DNA of 64,000 bases from Protopterus annectens (Eukaryota > Chordata > Ceratodontiformes > Protopteridae), in NCBI RefSeq assembly GCF_019279795.1, contig NC_056732.1, positions 1,071,157,438 to 1,071,221,437 of the forward strand, given 5' to 3'. Shown here one piece after another: positions 21,965 through 33,615 of the stretch. The translations under genes and the position numbers were made by a program. The notes beneath the pieces are model-generated. The model saw nothing but the letters and a program-made list of their open reading frames with translations. It was not told where the DNA came from and searched no databases. The first letter of the stretch is position 1. Each line of letters begins with the position of its first letter.

Positions 21965-24814
21965 GCTCAAATGATAAACCTACTGCTCTAGAAAACAAAA
22001 CTGGTAAAAAACTAATGGTAATACTGCTCAATGCCAGAAGTCTAAACCTCAAGATGCATGCCCTCAAAGCCCTCCTCAGTATGGAGAACATCGATGTCTG
22101 TGCTGTGACTGAAACCTGGTTCAAGGCTCCTGAGAGCACCCCAGCACTATCAGGTTATACCTCATATCATGCGTTCCGGCCCCAAATCCGGACCGAACCA
22201 CAAAAGGAGGGGGAGTATCCATATTCATAAAGGATACCCACACCTCCAGGTTAGTGGCAACGCACGAAGCATCGGAGACCATCCAGGTGCATTTAACCAT
22301 AGGTAAAACTGCCCTACAGTTTGTAACATGCTACAGACCACCTTCTCAAACTCAGGAAACCCACACAGCCTTCCTGAAGACACTGGAGAGTATAAATGTC
22401 TCTCCAAACACCATCATATTGGGTGACTTCAACTACCCAAACATAGACTGGGAACATTACTCAAGCCCCAACACCCTAGCCCAAAGGTTCCTTGAGTTCA
22501 TAAACTCAAATGCTATGGAACAACTAGTCACCATTCCCACAAGAGGAGAAAATATACTAGACCTGATCATCACAAACATGGGGACAAAATGCTCCACACC
22601 GGAAGTATATCCCTCATTGGTGAGATCAGACCATAAATTAATCTCACTGGAGATCCACATTCCGCCCCCACCCCCAGCAAAAGAGACCACAGTGAAGAAC
22701 TTCTCAAAAGCAAACTTCACACTTCTTAAGACTGGAGTGGTATCCTTCAAGGCCCCCGAGCCAGTGGAAACCACAACCCACGCTGCTGAAACCCTTACAA
22801 ATGCCTTCTACGAGCACCTCCAGGAATGTATGGATCAAGCAATCCCTAATAAAATCAAGACCCTTTCCACCAAAGGCAGGCGCCCGGTCTGGTGGACTCC
22901 AGCCATAAACAACCTCTACAACAAGAGGAGAAAGCCACTACATGACAGAGCAAAATCCTTAAATGGGAAGACATCTCTGATCAATACTAGCAAAAAACTA
23001 TGATCACTCATAAAATCATCCAAGGCCAACTTTGAGAGAAAAATCGCTAATGACACAAAAGACAATCATAAAGCCTTCTTTAGCTATGTTAGAAACCTGG
23101 GTGGAAACTCCCAGATATGCTCAGAATTAGTCCAAAATGATAAAAAAATCACTGAACCCACAGACATTGCCAACATACTGGCAGACAGGTTCAGTGCAAA
23201 TTTCTCCCCTCCCTCCCCCGCAAAAGGAGAAATATCTATCCCACCAGAGTCTAGCCTCCCAAACATCTCAGATGCCCAGGTGAGAGCTGCTCTCTCTAAA
23301 GCAAAAACACAGCATCAATGGGACCGGACGGTGTCCCCGGATGTGTGCTACATGAACTCAATGAGGAACTAAACCCACACATAAGGCTGCTGTTTAATCT
23401 TAGCCTTACTACAGGATACGTACCCAAAGAATGGCGTACGGCAACTGTGGTCCCACTCCACAAAGGCGGTGCTTCTACGGACCCTGGAAATTACCGCCCC
23501 ATAAGCTTGACGAGCCTTGTCTGCAAAGCTATGGAGAGGATCATAATGGAACTCATAAATAAAGACATTGGGGACCTACAGACACTGGATCCTACCCAAT
23601 CTGGCTTTGTCAAGGGCAGATCCTGCCTCTTGAACTTAGTGACGGTTTCGAAAAAGTCGACCAAGGCCATTGATGAGGGTAAGGCAGTTCACACAGCCTA
23701 CCTTGACCTAGCAAAAGCGTTCGACACAATACCCCACTCGGGCATCATAGAAAAGCTCACCAGCTTAGATGTAAACCCATATGTCACAAGATGGGTTGCA
23801 AACTGGCTCAAGGACAGAACACACAGGGTTAGAGTTGCTGGTGCCATGTCAGACTCTAAGCCGATCACGAGCGGTGTCCCACAGGGCTCAGTCCTGGGCC
23901 ACCTCTTGTTCGGCATTTATTTTTCTGAAGTGCAGGCAAACATAGGGGGATTGTGGTTGACAAAATTTGCAGATGACTGCAAACTGGGCACCATAACTGA
24001 CACTCCATCAGACACAGACATCCTCCAGAAAGGTCTCATAGAAATGGATAACTGGTGCCAGAGCCATGGCCTTAAGCTAAATGCCAAAAAATGTATAGTC
24101 ATACCCTTTGGGAAAAACAAGGTAACCCCTAATTACCACATAGGTGGTAATCCATTAAACACGGAAGAAGTTATCAGGGACCTGGCGACCCAAGTTGACA
24201 GTAACCTCTCTTTTGACACTTACATTGCCAAAGTGGTTAGGAAGACCTTCTACATTGCCCACCTGATCATGAAGGGATTCACATCCAGATCAGGAGAGGT
24301 CATTGTACCCCTGTACTCTTCACTTATCAGACCAATGATTGAGTACAATGCCCCATTGAATGTACCTTACCCGACACCTGCAGCAGTTGGAAAGACCCCA
24401 AAAGTTCCTCACCAAAAGGATAAAGGGGCTCAAACATATGTCATACGATGCCCGACTGAAGAAACTCCAGCTCTATTCAGTCGCATACCGTCTGCTCAGA
24501 GGTGATCTGTGCCTGACATACAAGGCCATGTCCAACCCGGAATTAATGGACATGCTCCACCTCAAAAATCCAAATCCACCAGAGCCACGAGAGCAAGAGA
24601 CTTAAACCTCAACACGGATATAAATAGGACGTGCTGGAGGGACAGATTCATCACCCAGAGACTCCCTACACTATGGAACAGAATCCCAGTCCATGTGAGG
24701 CAGAGCCCCTCACTGACTCTGTTCAAGAGAAATCTTGACGAGTGGATGGGAGATCGTAGGTTTACCCCGGGAATCATCTCTGTATCACTGCTGGACAGAG
24801 GCACAGCAAATTAA
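21965..24814 (+). pseudogene. CR1-A ORF2: endonuclease and reverse transcriptase, several breaks
   Basis: The APE-type endonuclease has LLNARSLN, VTETWF, ILGDFNYPNIDW (near 22420) and VRSDHKLI (near 22625). The RT has AYLDLAKAFDTIPHSG (near 23700), SGVPQGSVLG (near 23870) and KFADDCKLG (near 23965), so the catalytic FADD pair is intact. The C-terminal part has LQQLERPQKFLTKRI, CWRDRFITQRLPTLWN and the end at 24814. Breaks lie near 22210, 23003 (TGA), 23310, 24350 and 24600. The RT portion from 23318 to about 24350 is open. Confidence 0.88.
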
Positions 24815-24919
24815 TGGGTATAGTATTCTCATCCTAAGGGGTGGTGAAAGCCACACACACTCTGGCTAGGCTTATAAATACCCTAGGGCAGATAGCCTAG
24901 TATGAACCTATGAACCTAT

Positions 24920-25736
24920 AAATGTTTACCTCTCCTCACTACCACCACAGAACAAACCAAAAAATAGAAATAAAAGTTACCATTACAAAATCATTTTACT
25001 CCCTTCAAAATTCTTCACTCCCTCACATATTTTCTACAGCCGAAATGCTAACATCCTGCTTGAAAATGAATAGCAGCAAAAGCATCTGCACTGTAGCGAC
25101 ATATATTCCCCAGGTTAACAATATCCAAATACTTGAGGAAATACTAGCCTGGTCATCCAGAAATACAGAGAATGAAATAGTCATACTTGGTAATGTAAAT
25201 ATTAACTGGTTAGACATCATCACCCAACAAACAGTATTAACCTATTTAAGTACGCCCAACTCACTCCTACTATACACCCTAGGTAGAGTGCCAGTGGAGA
25301 AGATTTTTCCTAACAGCATTAGTGATCACCTACCAGCATATATAATTCGCAAATCAACTCCAGTGCTTAATATACACCACTAAGTATACCAAAGACCTAT
25401 CCCACTTCTGCCCAACTATCTTTAACAATACCCTACGAAATATCAACTGGCATCCATTTAAAGTCCTACCACTGAATGATGCTGCTGAATTCTTTAACTC
25501 AACATTCCTCCCTGTACTAGACCATCTTGCTCCTCTCCAACATAGGACAGTGAAAGCCAACCAGGCCAGTTGGCTTACCAAATCCACCAAACAACTTATT
25601 AAAGCTACGGTTAAGGCCTGGAAATTATGGCATACAATAAAAACCCTGCAGACTTCGCTCAGTACAAACAACTGCGTAATCAAGTAAAGTGACCTGGCAT
25701 CAAAAACAAACAAGACTAGTACATTACTCTGCAAAA
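24920..25736 (+). mobile_element. L2-like LINE copy 1, 5' part (endonuclease region)
   Basis: It begins directly at the CR1-A tail. Fragments YIPQVNNIQILEEILAWSS and VILGNVNINWLD match the endonuclease core of the related copy at 55999-63183 (YIPPGKN, VLGDVNIDW), with the catalytic GDVN aspartate changed to N. It runs to a YITLQN segment that is cut at base 25736 by DIRS-B and resumes at 31316. Confidence 0.75.
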
Positions 25737-26117
25737 AGTACAGTTTTGTACCTACCATAAATGTAGATGTCTGATAGGTATGCATCTGCAGTCCTTACAT
25801 ATGGGTTGTCCTGCCTCAGGCAGCCCTTCGGTCGGCCGGAATCCAAAGTCTGGGTCCGGCGTCGGCTGATGTCGCTCTTCTCCCAGACGTCATTGCGCCA
25901 GGGGTATAAAAGCATCAGCCGACGCCATGTTCCTCAGTTTTTCTTGCCCCAGATGCCAGGTGCCCTCTAAAGAAAGCTAAATTTTGTATAAATGAATAAA
26001 TTCCAATCATGCAAACCAATAAACAACAAATGCACCATAAAAGATAACCCCAGCTAGCTAAAAAGAGGAATAGGTACCCAAAGAATACCACAGAGGGGTA
26101 AGAGGGAGGGAAAACCT

Positions 26118-26217
26118 GACTGCAGATGCATACCTATCGGACATCTACATTTATGGTAGGTACAAAACTGTACTATGTCCTTCAAGGATGCATCTGCAGT
26201 CCTTACATATGGGTAGA
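26118..26217 (+). repeat. DIRS-B internal complementary region
   Basis: The left arm ends ...CAAAACTGTACT at 26174 and is the reverse complement of the left terminus. The right arm, starting ATGTCCTTCAAGGATGC, is the reverse complement of the right terminus at 31315. The arrangement is the same as in DIRS-A. Confidence 0.92.
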
Positions 26218-26247
26218 ATACCATAGCCAAGCTGGGGGTGGTAGGAC

Positions 26248-27183
26248 CTATGAAAAGGATGGTGTAGCCAACATGCCCTGCAGGACTGCCGTAGCAAATC
26301 CTGCTCTGGATCTGGAATATAAAGGCAGGTTGTAATGCTTGGAAAATGTATGCACAGAGCTCCATGTAGCAGCTTCTAAAATGTCCTTTGTAGCCACCCC
26401 TCTTAAGAACGCTGTGGAAGTGGCTGTTGCTCTGGTGGAATGAGGTCTGATGGTAGCTGGCATGGCTTTTCCATGAAAAGAGTAACAGAATCGAATGCAA
26501 TTTCCTATCCATTTTGAAACTGTTTGTTTGGAAATTGCTCTTCCTTGTACACCAGCAGCGTATGCTACAAACAGTTGGTCAGTTTTTCTGTAAGTCTTAT
26601 CTCTGTCCAAGTAGTAACGCAACTGTCTGTGAATGTCCAGGGTATGCAGATGTTTCTCTCCTTTATTTTGTGGGTTTGGAAAGAAAGTAGGCAGGTGGAT
26701 AGCTTGGTTCAGTGAGACCTTGGATACCACCTTTGGCATAAATGAAGGGTTGGTTCTCAAAGAGACTCTGTCCTTATGGAAAATGAGAAAGGGTTGTACT
26801 GCCATGAGGGCCTGTAACTCAGATACTCTTCTTGCTGAGGTTATGGCCAGAAGGAAGGCAGTCTTCCAAGACAGGAATTGTAGTTCTGAAGATGCTGCTG
26901 GTTCAAATGGGGGTAGCGTTAATTTTTCCAACATGAAGTTAAGGTCCCATGTAGGCACTGGTGGTGTCCTTGGAGGGTTGATGTTTTTTATCCCTCTTAG
27001 AAACTGCCTCAGCAGAGGATGAGAAAATAAAGGTGGATCAGTGTTGTACTCTGCTGAAATAGCTGAAGCATGAATTTTTATGGATGAGTAAGAAAGGCCA
27101 TTATGGGGCATTTCAGCCAAGTATTCAAGGATATGTGGGATGCTCATCACTGTCGGATCCTGACCCTGTGCGGTGCTCCAGGT
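26248..27183 (-). CDS. DIRS-B tyrosine recombinase (open)
   Basis: The frame is open from just after the TGA at 27184-27186 to 26248, about 311 codons. An N-terminal core-binding part (LSYSSIKIHASAISAEYN, FLRGIKNINPPRTPP) leads to the catalytic part: TSARRVSELQAL (first Arg), HSTRATATS (His-x-x-Arg), and SVHTFSKHYNLPLYSRS with the nucleophilic Tyr. No residue of this signature is lost. The conserved upstream start motif RRPSTKKAYSAKWKRF lies before the TGA, so any translation needs either reinitiation inside the frame or readthrough. Confidence 0.88.
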   Translation of the reverse strand, partial: TWSTAQGQDPTVMSIPHILEYLAEMPHNGLSYSSIKIHASAISAEYNTDPPLFSHPLLRQFLRGIKNINPPRTPPVPTWDLNFMLEKLTLPPFEPAASSELQFLSWKTAFLLAITSARRVSELQALMAVQPFLIFHKDRVSLRTNPSFMPKVVSKVSLNQAIHLPTFFPNPQNKGEKHLHTLDIHRQLRYYLDRDKTYRKTDQLFVAYAAGVQGRAISKQTVSKWIGNCIRFCYSFHGKAMPATIRPHSTRATATSTAFLRGVATKDILEAATWSSVHTFSKHYNLPLYSRSRAGFATAVLQGMLATPSFS

Positions 27184-29352
27184 TCAAAATCTTTTCCATT
27201 TTGCTGAATATGCCTTTTTTGTGGAAGGCCGCCGAGCTTCCATGATGACATCCTTTACCCTCTTGGATAGTTTATCCTGGTGAGGAGTCAAGGTATTTTC
27301 CAGGCTGTCAGTTGCAAGGTTTTCAGGCTGGAGTGCAGAGTTTTGTAGTTGCGCTGTGTCAGAAGAAGTGGCCATTGTGGTAGGGGCCACGGGTTTGTGC
27401 GTGTCATGGTCTTTAACAGTGGGTACCAGTGTTGTCTTGGCCAGTCTGGAGCTATCAGAATCACTTTTGGTTGTTCTGTCCTGATCTTCAGTAAGACCTT
27501 GCTCATTAACGGAAGAGGTGGCAATGCATATACTGTTAGAGCATTCCAGCTGAAGGATAGGGTGTCCACCTTCCATGCTTGAGGATGGTATGTCCTTGTG
27601 CAGAATTTCTTCAGGTGATGGTTGTGGGGGGAGGAAAAAAGATCTATGTCCGGCCTTCCCCAAGATTGTGTTATCTGAAGAAAAATGTCTGGATGCAAAA
27701 TCCATTTGTGTGGATCCATGGTGTTTCTGCTTAGGCTGTCCGCCAGTACATTTTCTTTTCCTGGTACGAACTGGGAATGCAGTTGTATACTGAGTTTTAG
27801 GGAAAGTTCCCAAAGATTCATTGCCAGCCTGCAAAGAGGGTAGGAATGGGTACCTCCTTGCTTGTTTATGTACCACATAACTGTGGTATTGTCTGTCTTT
27901 ATTAGCAGGTGACCTTGATGCAGGAAATGTTTGAAGGCCCCGATTGAATGCATCACTGCCAAGCATTTCCTTTTGGTTGATGTGTAGGCACAATTCCTTT
28001 TGAGTCCACTGCCCCTGAATACATCTGCCCTTCATGTGCGCTCCCCATCCATGGTCTGAGGCATCTGTTGTAATGGTTTGGCTGATATGAGGCTTGCTGA
28101 AAGGTAGGCCCATGTTTGACTGACTTGCTTGTGCCCACCACAGAAATTCCTTTTGAAGGCATGGAATGAGGGGGATCAAGGCTTCTAGGCTGTGACTGTG
28201 TTGAGACCATAGACTCCTTAGGTACCATTGCAGTTTCCTCATATGCAGCCTTGCTTGTGGAATCAGCAGAATGCAAGATGCCATGAAACCCACGGCCTGC
28301 AGGATTTTCCTTGCAGTTAGCTGTGTTTGTGTTGTCAGATTTTTGAAATAATCCGGTAATTGTTCTTGTTTTTCTTCTGTGAGGAAAGCCATTTGGGTGT
28401 TTGTATCCAGCTTTGCACCCAGAAAAATTATTCTTTGGGATGGAATAAGTCTTGATTTCTGAAAGTTGACTGTGTATCCCAAGGCCTGTAGTAGGCGGAT
28501 GGCATAGCTCAAGTGGTTTAACAATGTTTGTTGGCTGTCTGCTTGTATAAGGCAGTCATCCAGGTATGGGTATATTTGAATCCCCTGAAGTCTGAAATGT
28601 GCAATTACTGATGCCAGGCATTTCGTGAATACTCTGGGCACAGTAGATAAGCCAAAGGGCAATGCTGAGAATTGATAATGCTCTGAACCTGCAAGAAATC
28701 TGAGGTGTCTTCTGCAACTTTGTCTCTTAGGGACATGCAGGTATGCCTCCTTGAGGTCTAGAGTTACCAGCCAGGACCCCTTGCCCAGCATGGGAAGGAG
28801 CTGCTGTAAGGTCAGCATTTTGAATTTTGGCACGATGAGATAAGTATTCAGTGCGGACAAGTCTAGAATAGGCCTCCATTGCCTTTCTTTTCTTGGAACA
28901 AGGAATAGTCTGGAATAAAATCCTTGGCCTTGTTCTGTGAAAGGGACCTTTTCTATTGCCTTCATCTGTAGTAGTTTGGAAATCTGCTTGAAAGCCTCTG
29001 CCCTTTGATTTGGTGGCAGGTTTGGCATGCCTTGTCTTTTTGGTAATGTATGAAAATGGAATCTGTATCCTTTGTCTATTATTTGCAGTATCCATTTGTC
29101 CTTTGTAATACTGTGCCAATTTTCTGAGAATAAAGATAGCTTTCCGCCCAAAGTTGCTTCCAATTGAGCCCTGGTTGGCGGAGTCAAAGTCAAGTCATTG
29201 AGTTTGTCCTTGTGCAGTAGAAGTAGGTCCTGCACTACCTCTTTGGGTAGGAGGCTGCCATTGACGTCCTCTGTAGGAGCCTCGAGCTTGCCCTCTACCT
29301 CTGCCACGCCTGTTTTTCCCTCTTTGAAATGTCTGTGTCCGGAAAGGACCAA
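27184..29352 (-). CDS. DIRS-B reverse transcriptase/RNase H frame (about 722 codons)
   Basis: RT landmarks are GFYSRLFLVPRKE, VTLDLKEAYLHVP (catalytic Asp near residue 199), FSALPFGLSTVPRVFTK and PYLDDCLIQ (263-266). RNase H begins at TTDASDHGWGAHM and LHINQKEML. At about 27960 an extra base moves the rest of RNase H and the methyltransferase-like domain to another frame. The first frame stays open for a further ~250 codons and ends at KWKRF-TGA. The start overlaps the end of gag. Confidence 0.85.
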   Translation of the reverse strand: MVLSGHRHFKEGKTGVAEVEGKLEAPTEDVNGSLLPKEVVQDLLLLHKDKLNDLTLTPPTRAQLEATLGGKLSLFSENWHSITKDKWILQIIDKGYRFHFHTLPKRQGMPNLPPNQRAEAFKQISKLLQMKAIEKVPFTEQGQGFYSRLFLVPRKERQWRPILDLSALNTYLIVPKFKMLTLQQLLPMLGKGSWLVTLDLKEAYLHVPKRQSCRRHLRFLAGSEHYQFSALPFGLSTVPRVFTKCLASVIAHFRLQGIQIYPYLDDCLIQADSQQTLLNHLSYAIRLLQALGYTVNFQKSRLIPSQRIIFLGAKLDTNTQMAFLTEEKQEQLPDYFKNLTTQTQLTARKILQAVGFMASCILLIPQARLHMRKLQWYLRSLWSQHSHSLEALIPLIPCLQKEFLWWAQASQSNMGLPFSKPHISQTITTDASDHGWGAHMKGRCIQGQWTQKELCLHINQKEMLGSDAFNRGLQTFPASRSPANKDRQYHSYVVHKQARRYPFLPSLQAGNESLGTFPKTQYTTAFPVRTRKRKCTGGQPKQKHHGSTQMDFASRHFSSDNTILGKAGHRSFFLPPQPSPEEILHKDIPSSSMEGGHPILQLECSNSICIATSSVNEQGLTEDQDRTTKSDSDSSRLAKTTLVPTVKDHDTHKPVAPTTMATSSDTAQLQNSALQPENLATDSLENTLTPHQDKLSKRVKDVIMEARRPSTKKAYSAKWKRF
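27288..27962 (-). CDS. DIRS-B RNase H C-terminus and methyltransferase-like domain, shifted frame
   Basis: The frame reads LIKTDNTTVMWYINKQGG (RNase H Asp), FVPGKENVLADSLSR, then RPDIDLFSSPHNHHL, AWKVDTLSFSWN, VYALPPLPLM and LIAPDWPRQHWYPLL, ending LTAWKIP-stop. The PDIDLF start and APDWPRQ-W-YPLL block are common to all three DIRS copies except where C is damaged. Confidence 0.8.
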   Translation of the reverse strand: MAVMHSIGAFKHFLHQGHLLIKTDNTTVMWYINKQGGTHSYPLCRLAMNLWELSLKLSIQLHSQFVPGKENVLADSLSRNTMDPHKWILHPDIFLQITQSWGRPDIDLFSSPHNHHLKKFCTRTYHPQAWKVDTLSFSWNALTVYALPPLPLMSKVLLKIRTEQPKVILIAPDWPRQHWYPLLKTMTRTNPWPLPQWPLLLTQRNYKTLHSSLKTLQLTAWKIP

Positions 29353-31013
29353 TTCTTAGAAGGCCAATTTCTGCTGAATCCTGGTGGTTGGACCTGGAGA
29401 AAATCTTTGACTGTTTGCACTGATTTAGCCTTTTCTTCAAATTTCTTTAAGACCTCTTGAGCCGTGGAACCAAATAACTTTTGTTTTTCCAGTGGTGCAT
29501 CCAGAAGCTTTGCTTTAACATGATCTGGCAGTGTTTGTTCCTTCAGCCAAGCATGTCTATGTATGACTGCACCTGTCATTGCTGACCTACATGAAGCTTC
29601 CAATGCATCATAACCACACTGTAAGAAATGGTTGCTAACCTGTTGAGAGTTATGCACCAGATCCTGAAGGGCCTTGCGGTCTAGGGGTTCAGGTGAGGAT
29701 AGTTTTTTATGCAATTCATCTAACAGATACTCTTGATACTGTATCATATGGAATTGACAATTTAATGCTCTCATAGAAAGAGTGGAAGTAGTATACACTT
29801 TTTTACCCCATCTGTCTAAAGTCCTGGATTCCCTTTCAGAAGGAAGTGGATTCTTGGCAGTGGTAGTTGTAACCCCTTTAGGGCCCTGGGAAATAGTTTC
29901 AGGGTTAGCAGAGTGGCCCTTGTAAAGGTATAGATGTGAGTCTGGGACCCTATAGTACCTGTCAGGTTTGACAGGGGCCGGAGGAAGGGAGTCAGGGGAA
30001 ATACTAGACTCAGAGTACACATCTTCTATAACATTCAAAACAGGAGGGATAGCCAAAGGTCTATGCTGAGGTAAATGTAAAAAGGTCCTTAACCTCTTTC
30101 TGGAATCGGAGAATTCCTGGCCTTGCCATTTGAAATGCTCTCTCATGGAGTGAAGGGTCTCCCCAAAGGAAAACTCTTCGGGTGGGGAGGCCAAGGGAAT
30201 AGATTCCTCTGCATCAGAATCCTCGTAGGCCGGAAGGGCCTCCTCCTGGTAGTCCGAAAGGAGAGAGTCATCCGAGGCCTCATCAGAAGACTGGGGATCT
30301 GTCTGCTCAACCCTGGGCCTTTTCCCTGGAGGGGGATGAGAGCCCCTGTCTGGATGTGGTTGAGAGCCCCTGATTAAGGAAACAAGGTCCTCAGCCAAGG
30401 TTAAGATTTGTGAACTGGTAGTGGATCCCTGAGGAATAGCCTTGGGAGGGAGAGATTTTGGCTGTTTAGCAGCTTTAGCCCGTGTAAAGGCCTTAATGGA
30501 CATGGATACAGGAGGCCTGGCTGCCCCACGTGCCGGGGTAGATTTATCAACAGAAATGGTGTCGGATATTTCTTGAGCACCGGTTTCAGAAGAAAATTCT
30601 ATGACCGACTCAGGAATGGCCTCCGGTACTGAAGTTACCGGTTGTGCAGTGTCGTCGGTCTGAAGCGGTAGAGATTCGGCTTCAGAAGAGACCGAGACAC
30701 TCACGGTAGGCCTAGGTGTGGAGTCAGCCGAAACCGCGGACCACATGAGTCGGTCCTTATCCTTTCGTTTTTTGGGTAAATGTGCTGTCGGAAGCTCCGA
30801 CGGCATGATATAACAAAAATTGTCCCCAAAAAATTCCTCTGCAAACTCTGCCCGACTCCTAAGAGTGCATTTATTGAAGGAAGCACAGGCAGAACAGGCC
30901 GAGACGTTGTGGTCTGGGCCTAGGCAGGGTAAGCAGTAAGAGTGGAAATCCTTACGAGGTATTTGTTTCCCACAAGATAAACAATTATTAACTTTAACCA
31001 TTTGATCTGACAT
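29195..31013 (-). CDS. DIRS-B gag-like protein with a late frameshift
   Basis: By analogy with DIRS-A and C the start is MSDQMVKVNNC at 31013. The frame itself is open further upstream to 31082 and down to 29295. Landmarks are the NNCLSCGKQIPRKDFHSYC zinc module, an acidic/serine-rich middle (residues about 100-310), QHRPLAIPPVLNVIED, PVKPDRYYRVPDSH, LDRWGKKVYTTSTLSMRALN and FLQVQPPGFSRNWPS. At about 29310 the frame shifts; the basic RG-rich tail (RRGRGRGQARGSYRGRQW) lies in the neighbouring frame to 29195, where A and C have it in frame. Confidence 0.82.
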
Positions 31014-31315
31014 CGGCTGAGGCAAGAAAGAGTCCCCAATGGGGTACTTAGCTTTTTTGAAGTCTTCGGTAGCTGAAATCACAGGAGCTGGCCGACCGGC
31101 ACTTGCGAACTGCTTCTGCTTCAGGCACCTCGCGGCAAGAAAGACTGAGGAACATGGCGTCGGCTGACGCTTTTATACCCCTGGCGCAATGATGTCGGGG
31201 AGAAGAGCGACATCAGCCGACGCTGGACCCAGACTTTGGAATCCAGCCGACCAAAGGGCTGCCTGAGGCAGGACAACCCATATGTAAGGACTGCAGATGC
31301 ATCCTTGAAGGACAT

Positions 31316-33615
31316 CGACCATATGCAAAATCCTAAAGTTCTGGATGTCCATAAACTCTCAATTATACCCAGGCAAAAGTGATAATCCCTCCCCTGATCC
31401 AAACATGGCCCCAGCTGAAACTGTCTCACTTTTTAACTCATTCTTTAAAAACAGTAGAGTCAACTTCCTACTAATCAACCCACTGCCCCCAAAACCAGCT
31501 ACTACAAGACCAAACTTCTTGCTTGTACCCACACCCATCTCCCACCATAAAAAACTCCTGCTTAAACTTAATCCTGGATCAAATACTCCATATAACTTAC
31601 CACCAGAATTCCTCCAAAAATCGGCAGATGCTATAGCCTAGCCCATTAGTATACCACTAAACAGATCCATTCAAGAGTCTTTCATTCCCACCATCTGGAA
31701 AAGGCATTTATCCTCCCTTTCCATAGGTGGAAACAATAATGATATATCTAACTTCCGTCCAATTGCCATCCTCTCTCCCATCTCCAAAATTCTGGAAAAA
31801 TGTATCCATAGCCAACTACTTAACTACCTACTACACCACAACCTCCTCTCCCCAACCTAATATGGGTTTAGGCCTGGTCATAGCACTACCACTGCTCTTA
31901 TATCTTTTTTGGACAAAGTCAACCATGCTCAAGACTCAGGATACCTTGCCTCCTCACTATTTCTTGAGCTTTCCAAAGCATTCGATTCTGTCTCCTACCC
32001 ATTTCTTCTGATCAAACTCTCCAATTTAGACACAACTCCCCCTACCCTTGGCTGGTTTTCCAACTACCTTATTGAAAGACAACAAACTAGATGGCAACAA
32101 TCTCCCATCTCCTTTCCTTAGCATCAATACTGGAGTCCCACAAGGGTTCATACTAGGTCCACTGCTCTTCAGCATTTTCATTAATGATGTCCATACCAGC
32201 ATACCCCATGCTAATGTCATTCAATGTGCAGATGACTCCACCATCATTGGCATGGCTAAGTCCACTTCAGAACTACTTACACTCACCCAAAATGCCTTCA
32301 CCTCCAATGAAACCTGGATATATAATAACCATTCAGCCCTAAATGCTAATAAAACAAAACTCATGTTACTCATCCTCCCAAAAATGCCACCCCTAACCAA
32401 AAATAAAATTATCAACTCACTCAACACTTGACTCAAAGTAGCCCCATATATCAAACTTCTAGGGGTCATCATAGACAAACACCTAACTTTTGACCAGCAT
32501 ATTAACAAAAACATAAAAAAAAATCAGAAGCTAGGCATCCTGTACAGGCACAAACACTACTTCACCTATGCAGCAAGACTATTCCTTGCCTCTTTTTTTT
32601 CTACTTCCATCATTGCTCTATGGTGCACCTCTCCTTACTAATGTATAATCCTCTCTTAAATCCAAACTGGACTGGTGCTATAATAAAATCGGAAAATCTG
32701 CAACCAGCTCCAAACACTCCTCCCACCAATGAGCATCACTCCAATGTGTAAACTGGTTAGAACTTCCCTAACAGCTAACACACCTGCAACTAACCACAGC
32801 TCATAAGCTAATCTATAAGCCTTCTAGTTGTGCTGCCCTCTCCTCTCTCTTTACCATGTATCACCTAAACAGACCTCTGCGATCCATCAATCAGATGCTC
32901 CTTAATGTAGCAAAACCTATCCTTTCCACCGGTCAAATGCATTACCCCATATGCTATAGCAAAACTATGGAATGCTCTCCCTCCTTCAATTAGATCTACT
33001 AGCAACCCTGAATGCTTTAAGACTTCGCTGAAACAACACCTGTTCTCCCACTGGCTATGTACATGTACCAGCACAGACTAAAAAAAAAAAATTTCTCCCC
33101 ATCACATTTACAGCTCAGACTCCTCATATATACATTTAGTGCTTCCAGCTTACTAAGTCCAAAATGTGCCACCCAGCTACACACAATCTACTATATCAGT
33201 TACCTACCATATCTTCTATTCAATCTTGATGCCTACATAGCAACAGCTCTAAGGCTATACCTTACTGTCAGAATCTTTAACCTACTGCTCTCCATCTTTC
33301 CCTCTCTACTGCAAAACTACAGTACTGTGTTGTTCATACATTTGCTATTATCTCATGTCATCAAGTGTATTGTTGTTTGGCTTGCTTTCTTAAAATCTAA
33401 CATCTGTATAACTAGTATTATCTATTTTATTGAATTCCCCTATTCTGTAATGTAGTGCTCTGTACCATCGCTGCTTGATTCCTGAATTTTGATTCTGTAA
33501 CTTTATCATGTTGTGTGTTTTTTGAGCTTTTCTCCCAAGGCCTCTACTGAAAACAGGCTCACCCTGGCCCAGTAGACCTCCCAGTTAACAAATGCAAAAT
33601 GAACAAAATAATAAA
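31316..33615 (+). mobile_element. L2-like LINE copy 1, 3' part (RT and tail)
   Basis: It continues the LINE interrupted by DIRS-B. LNPGSNTPYNLPPEFLQKSA, SNFRPIAILSPISKILEKCI, LFLELSKAFDSVSYPFL, TGVPQGFILGPLLFSIFINDV and IQCADDSTIIG (RT catalytic box with C in place of Y) follow in shifting frames. The 3' untranslated end has GAGCTTTTCTCC and CCTCTACTGAAAA, then an AATAAATAA-type tail at about 33600. The same tail ends copies 2 and 3. Confidence 0.82.

Larger units (their letters stand above)
19319..24919 (+). mobile_element. CR1-type LINE, near full-length copy (CR1-A)
   Basis: This non-LTR element has a long 5' leader, an ORF1 with zinc-finger and esterase modules, an ORF2 with endonuclease and reverse transcriptase, and an 8-bp tail repeat CTATGAAC (two copies at 24900-24919). 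An esterase in ORF1 and an 8-bp 3' repeat are CR1-group hallmarks. The 5' boundary is inferred from the end of the satellite array. Both ORFs are broken. Four other fragments of this family occur in the window (44745, 46750, 51290, 54466/63184). Confidence 0.85.
25737..31315 (-). mobile_element. DIRS-type retrotransposon B (best preserved copy)
   Basis: A 5.58-kb element with the same plan as DIRS-A but different terminal core sequences (ATGCATCTGCAGTCCTTACA). Removing 25737-31315 joins ...CTGCAAAA to CGACCATATG... and restores the host LINE frame (YITLQN|DHMQNPK), so the insertion is exact and without duplication. The recombinase frame is unbroken, and gag is open for 595 codons. Defects I can see are a 1-base shift near the gag C-terminus, a 1-base shift in RNase H near 27960, and a TGA before the recombinase core. 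Confidence 0.95.
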
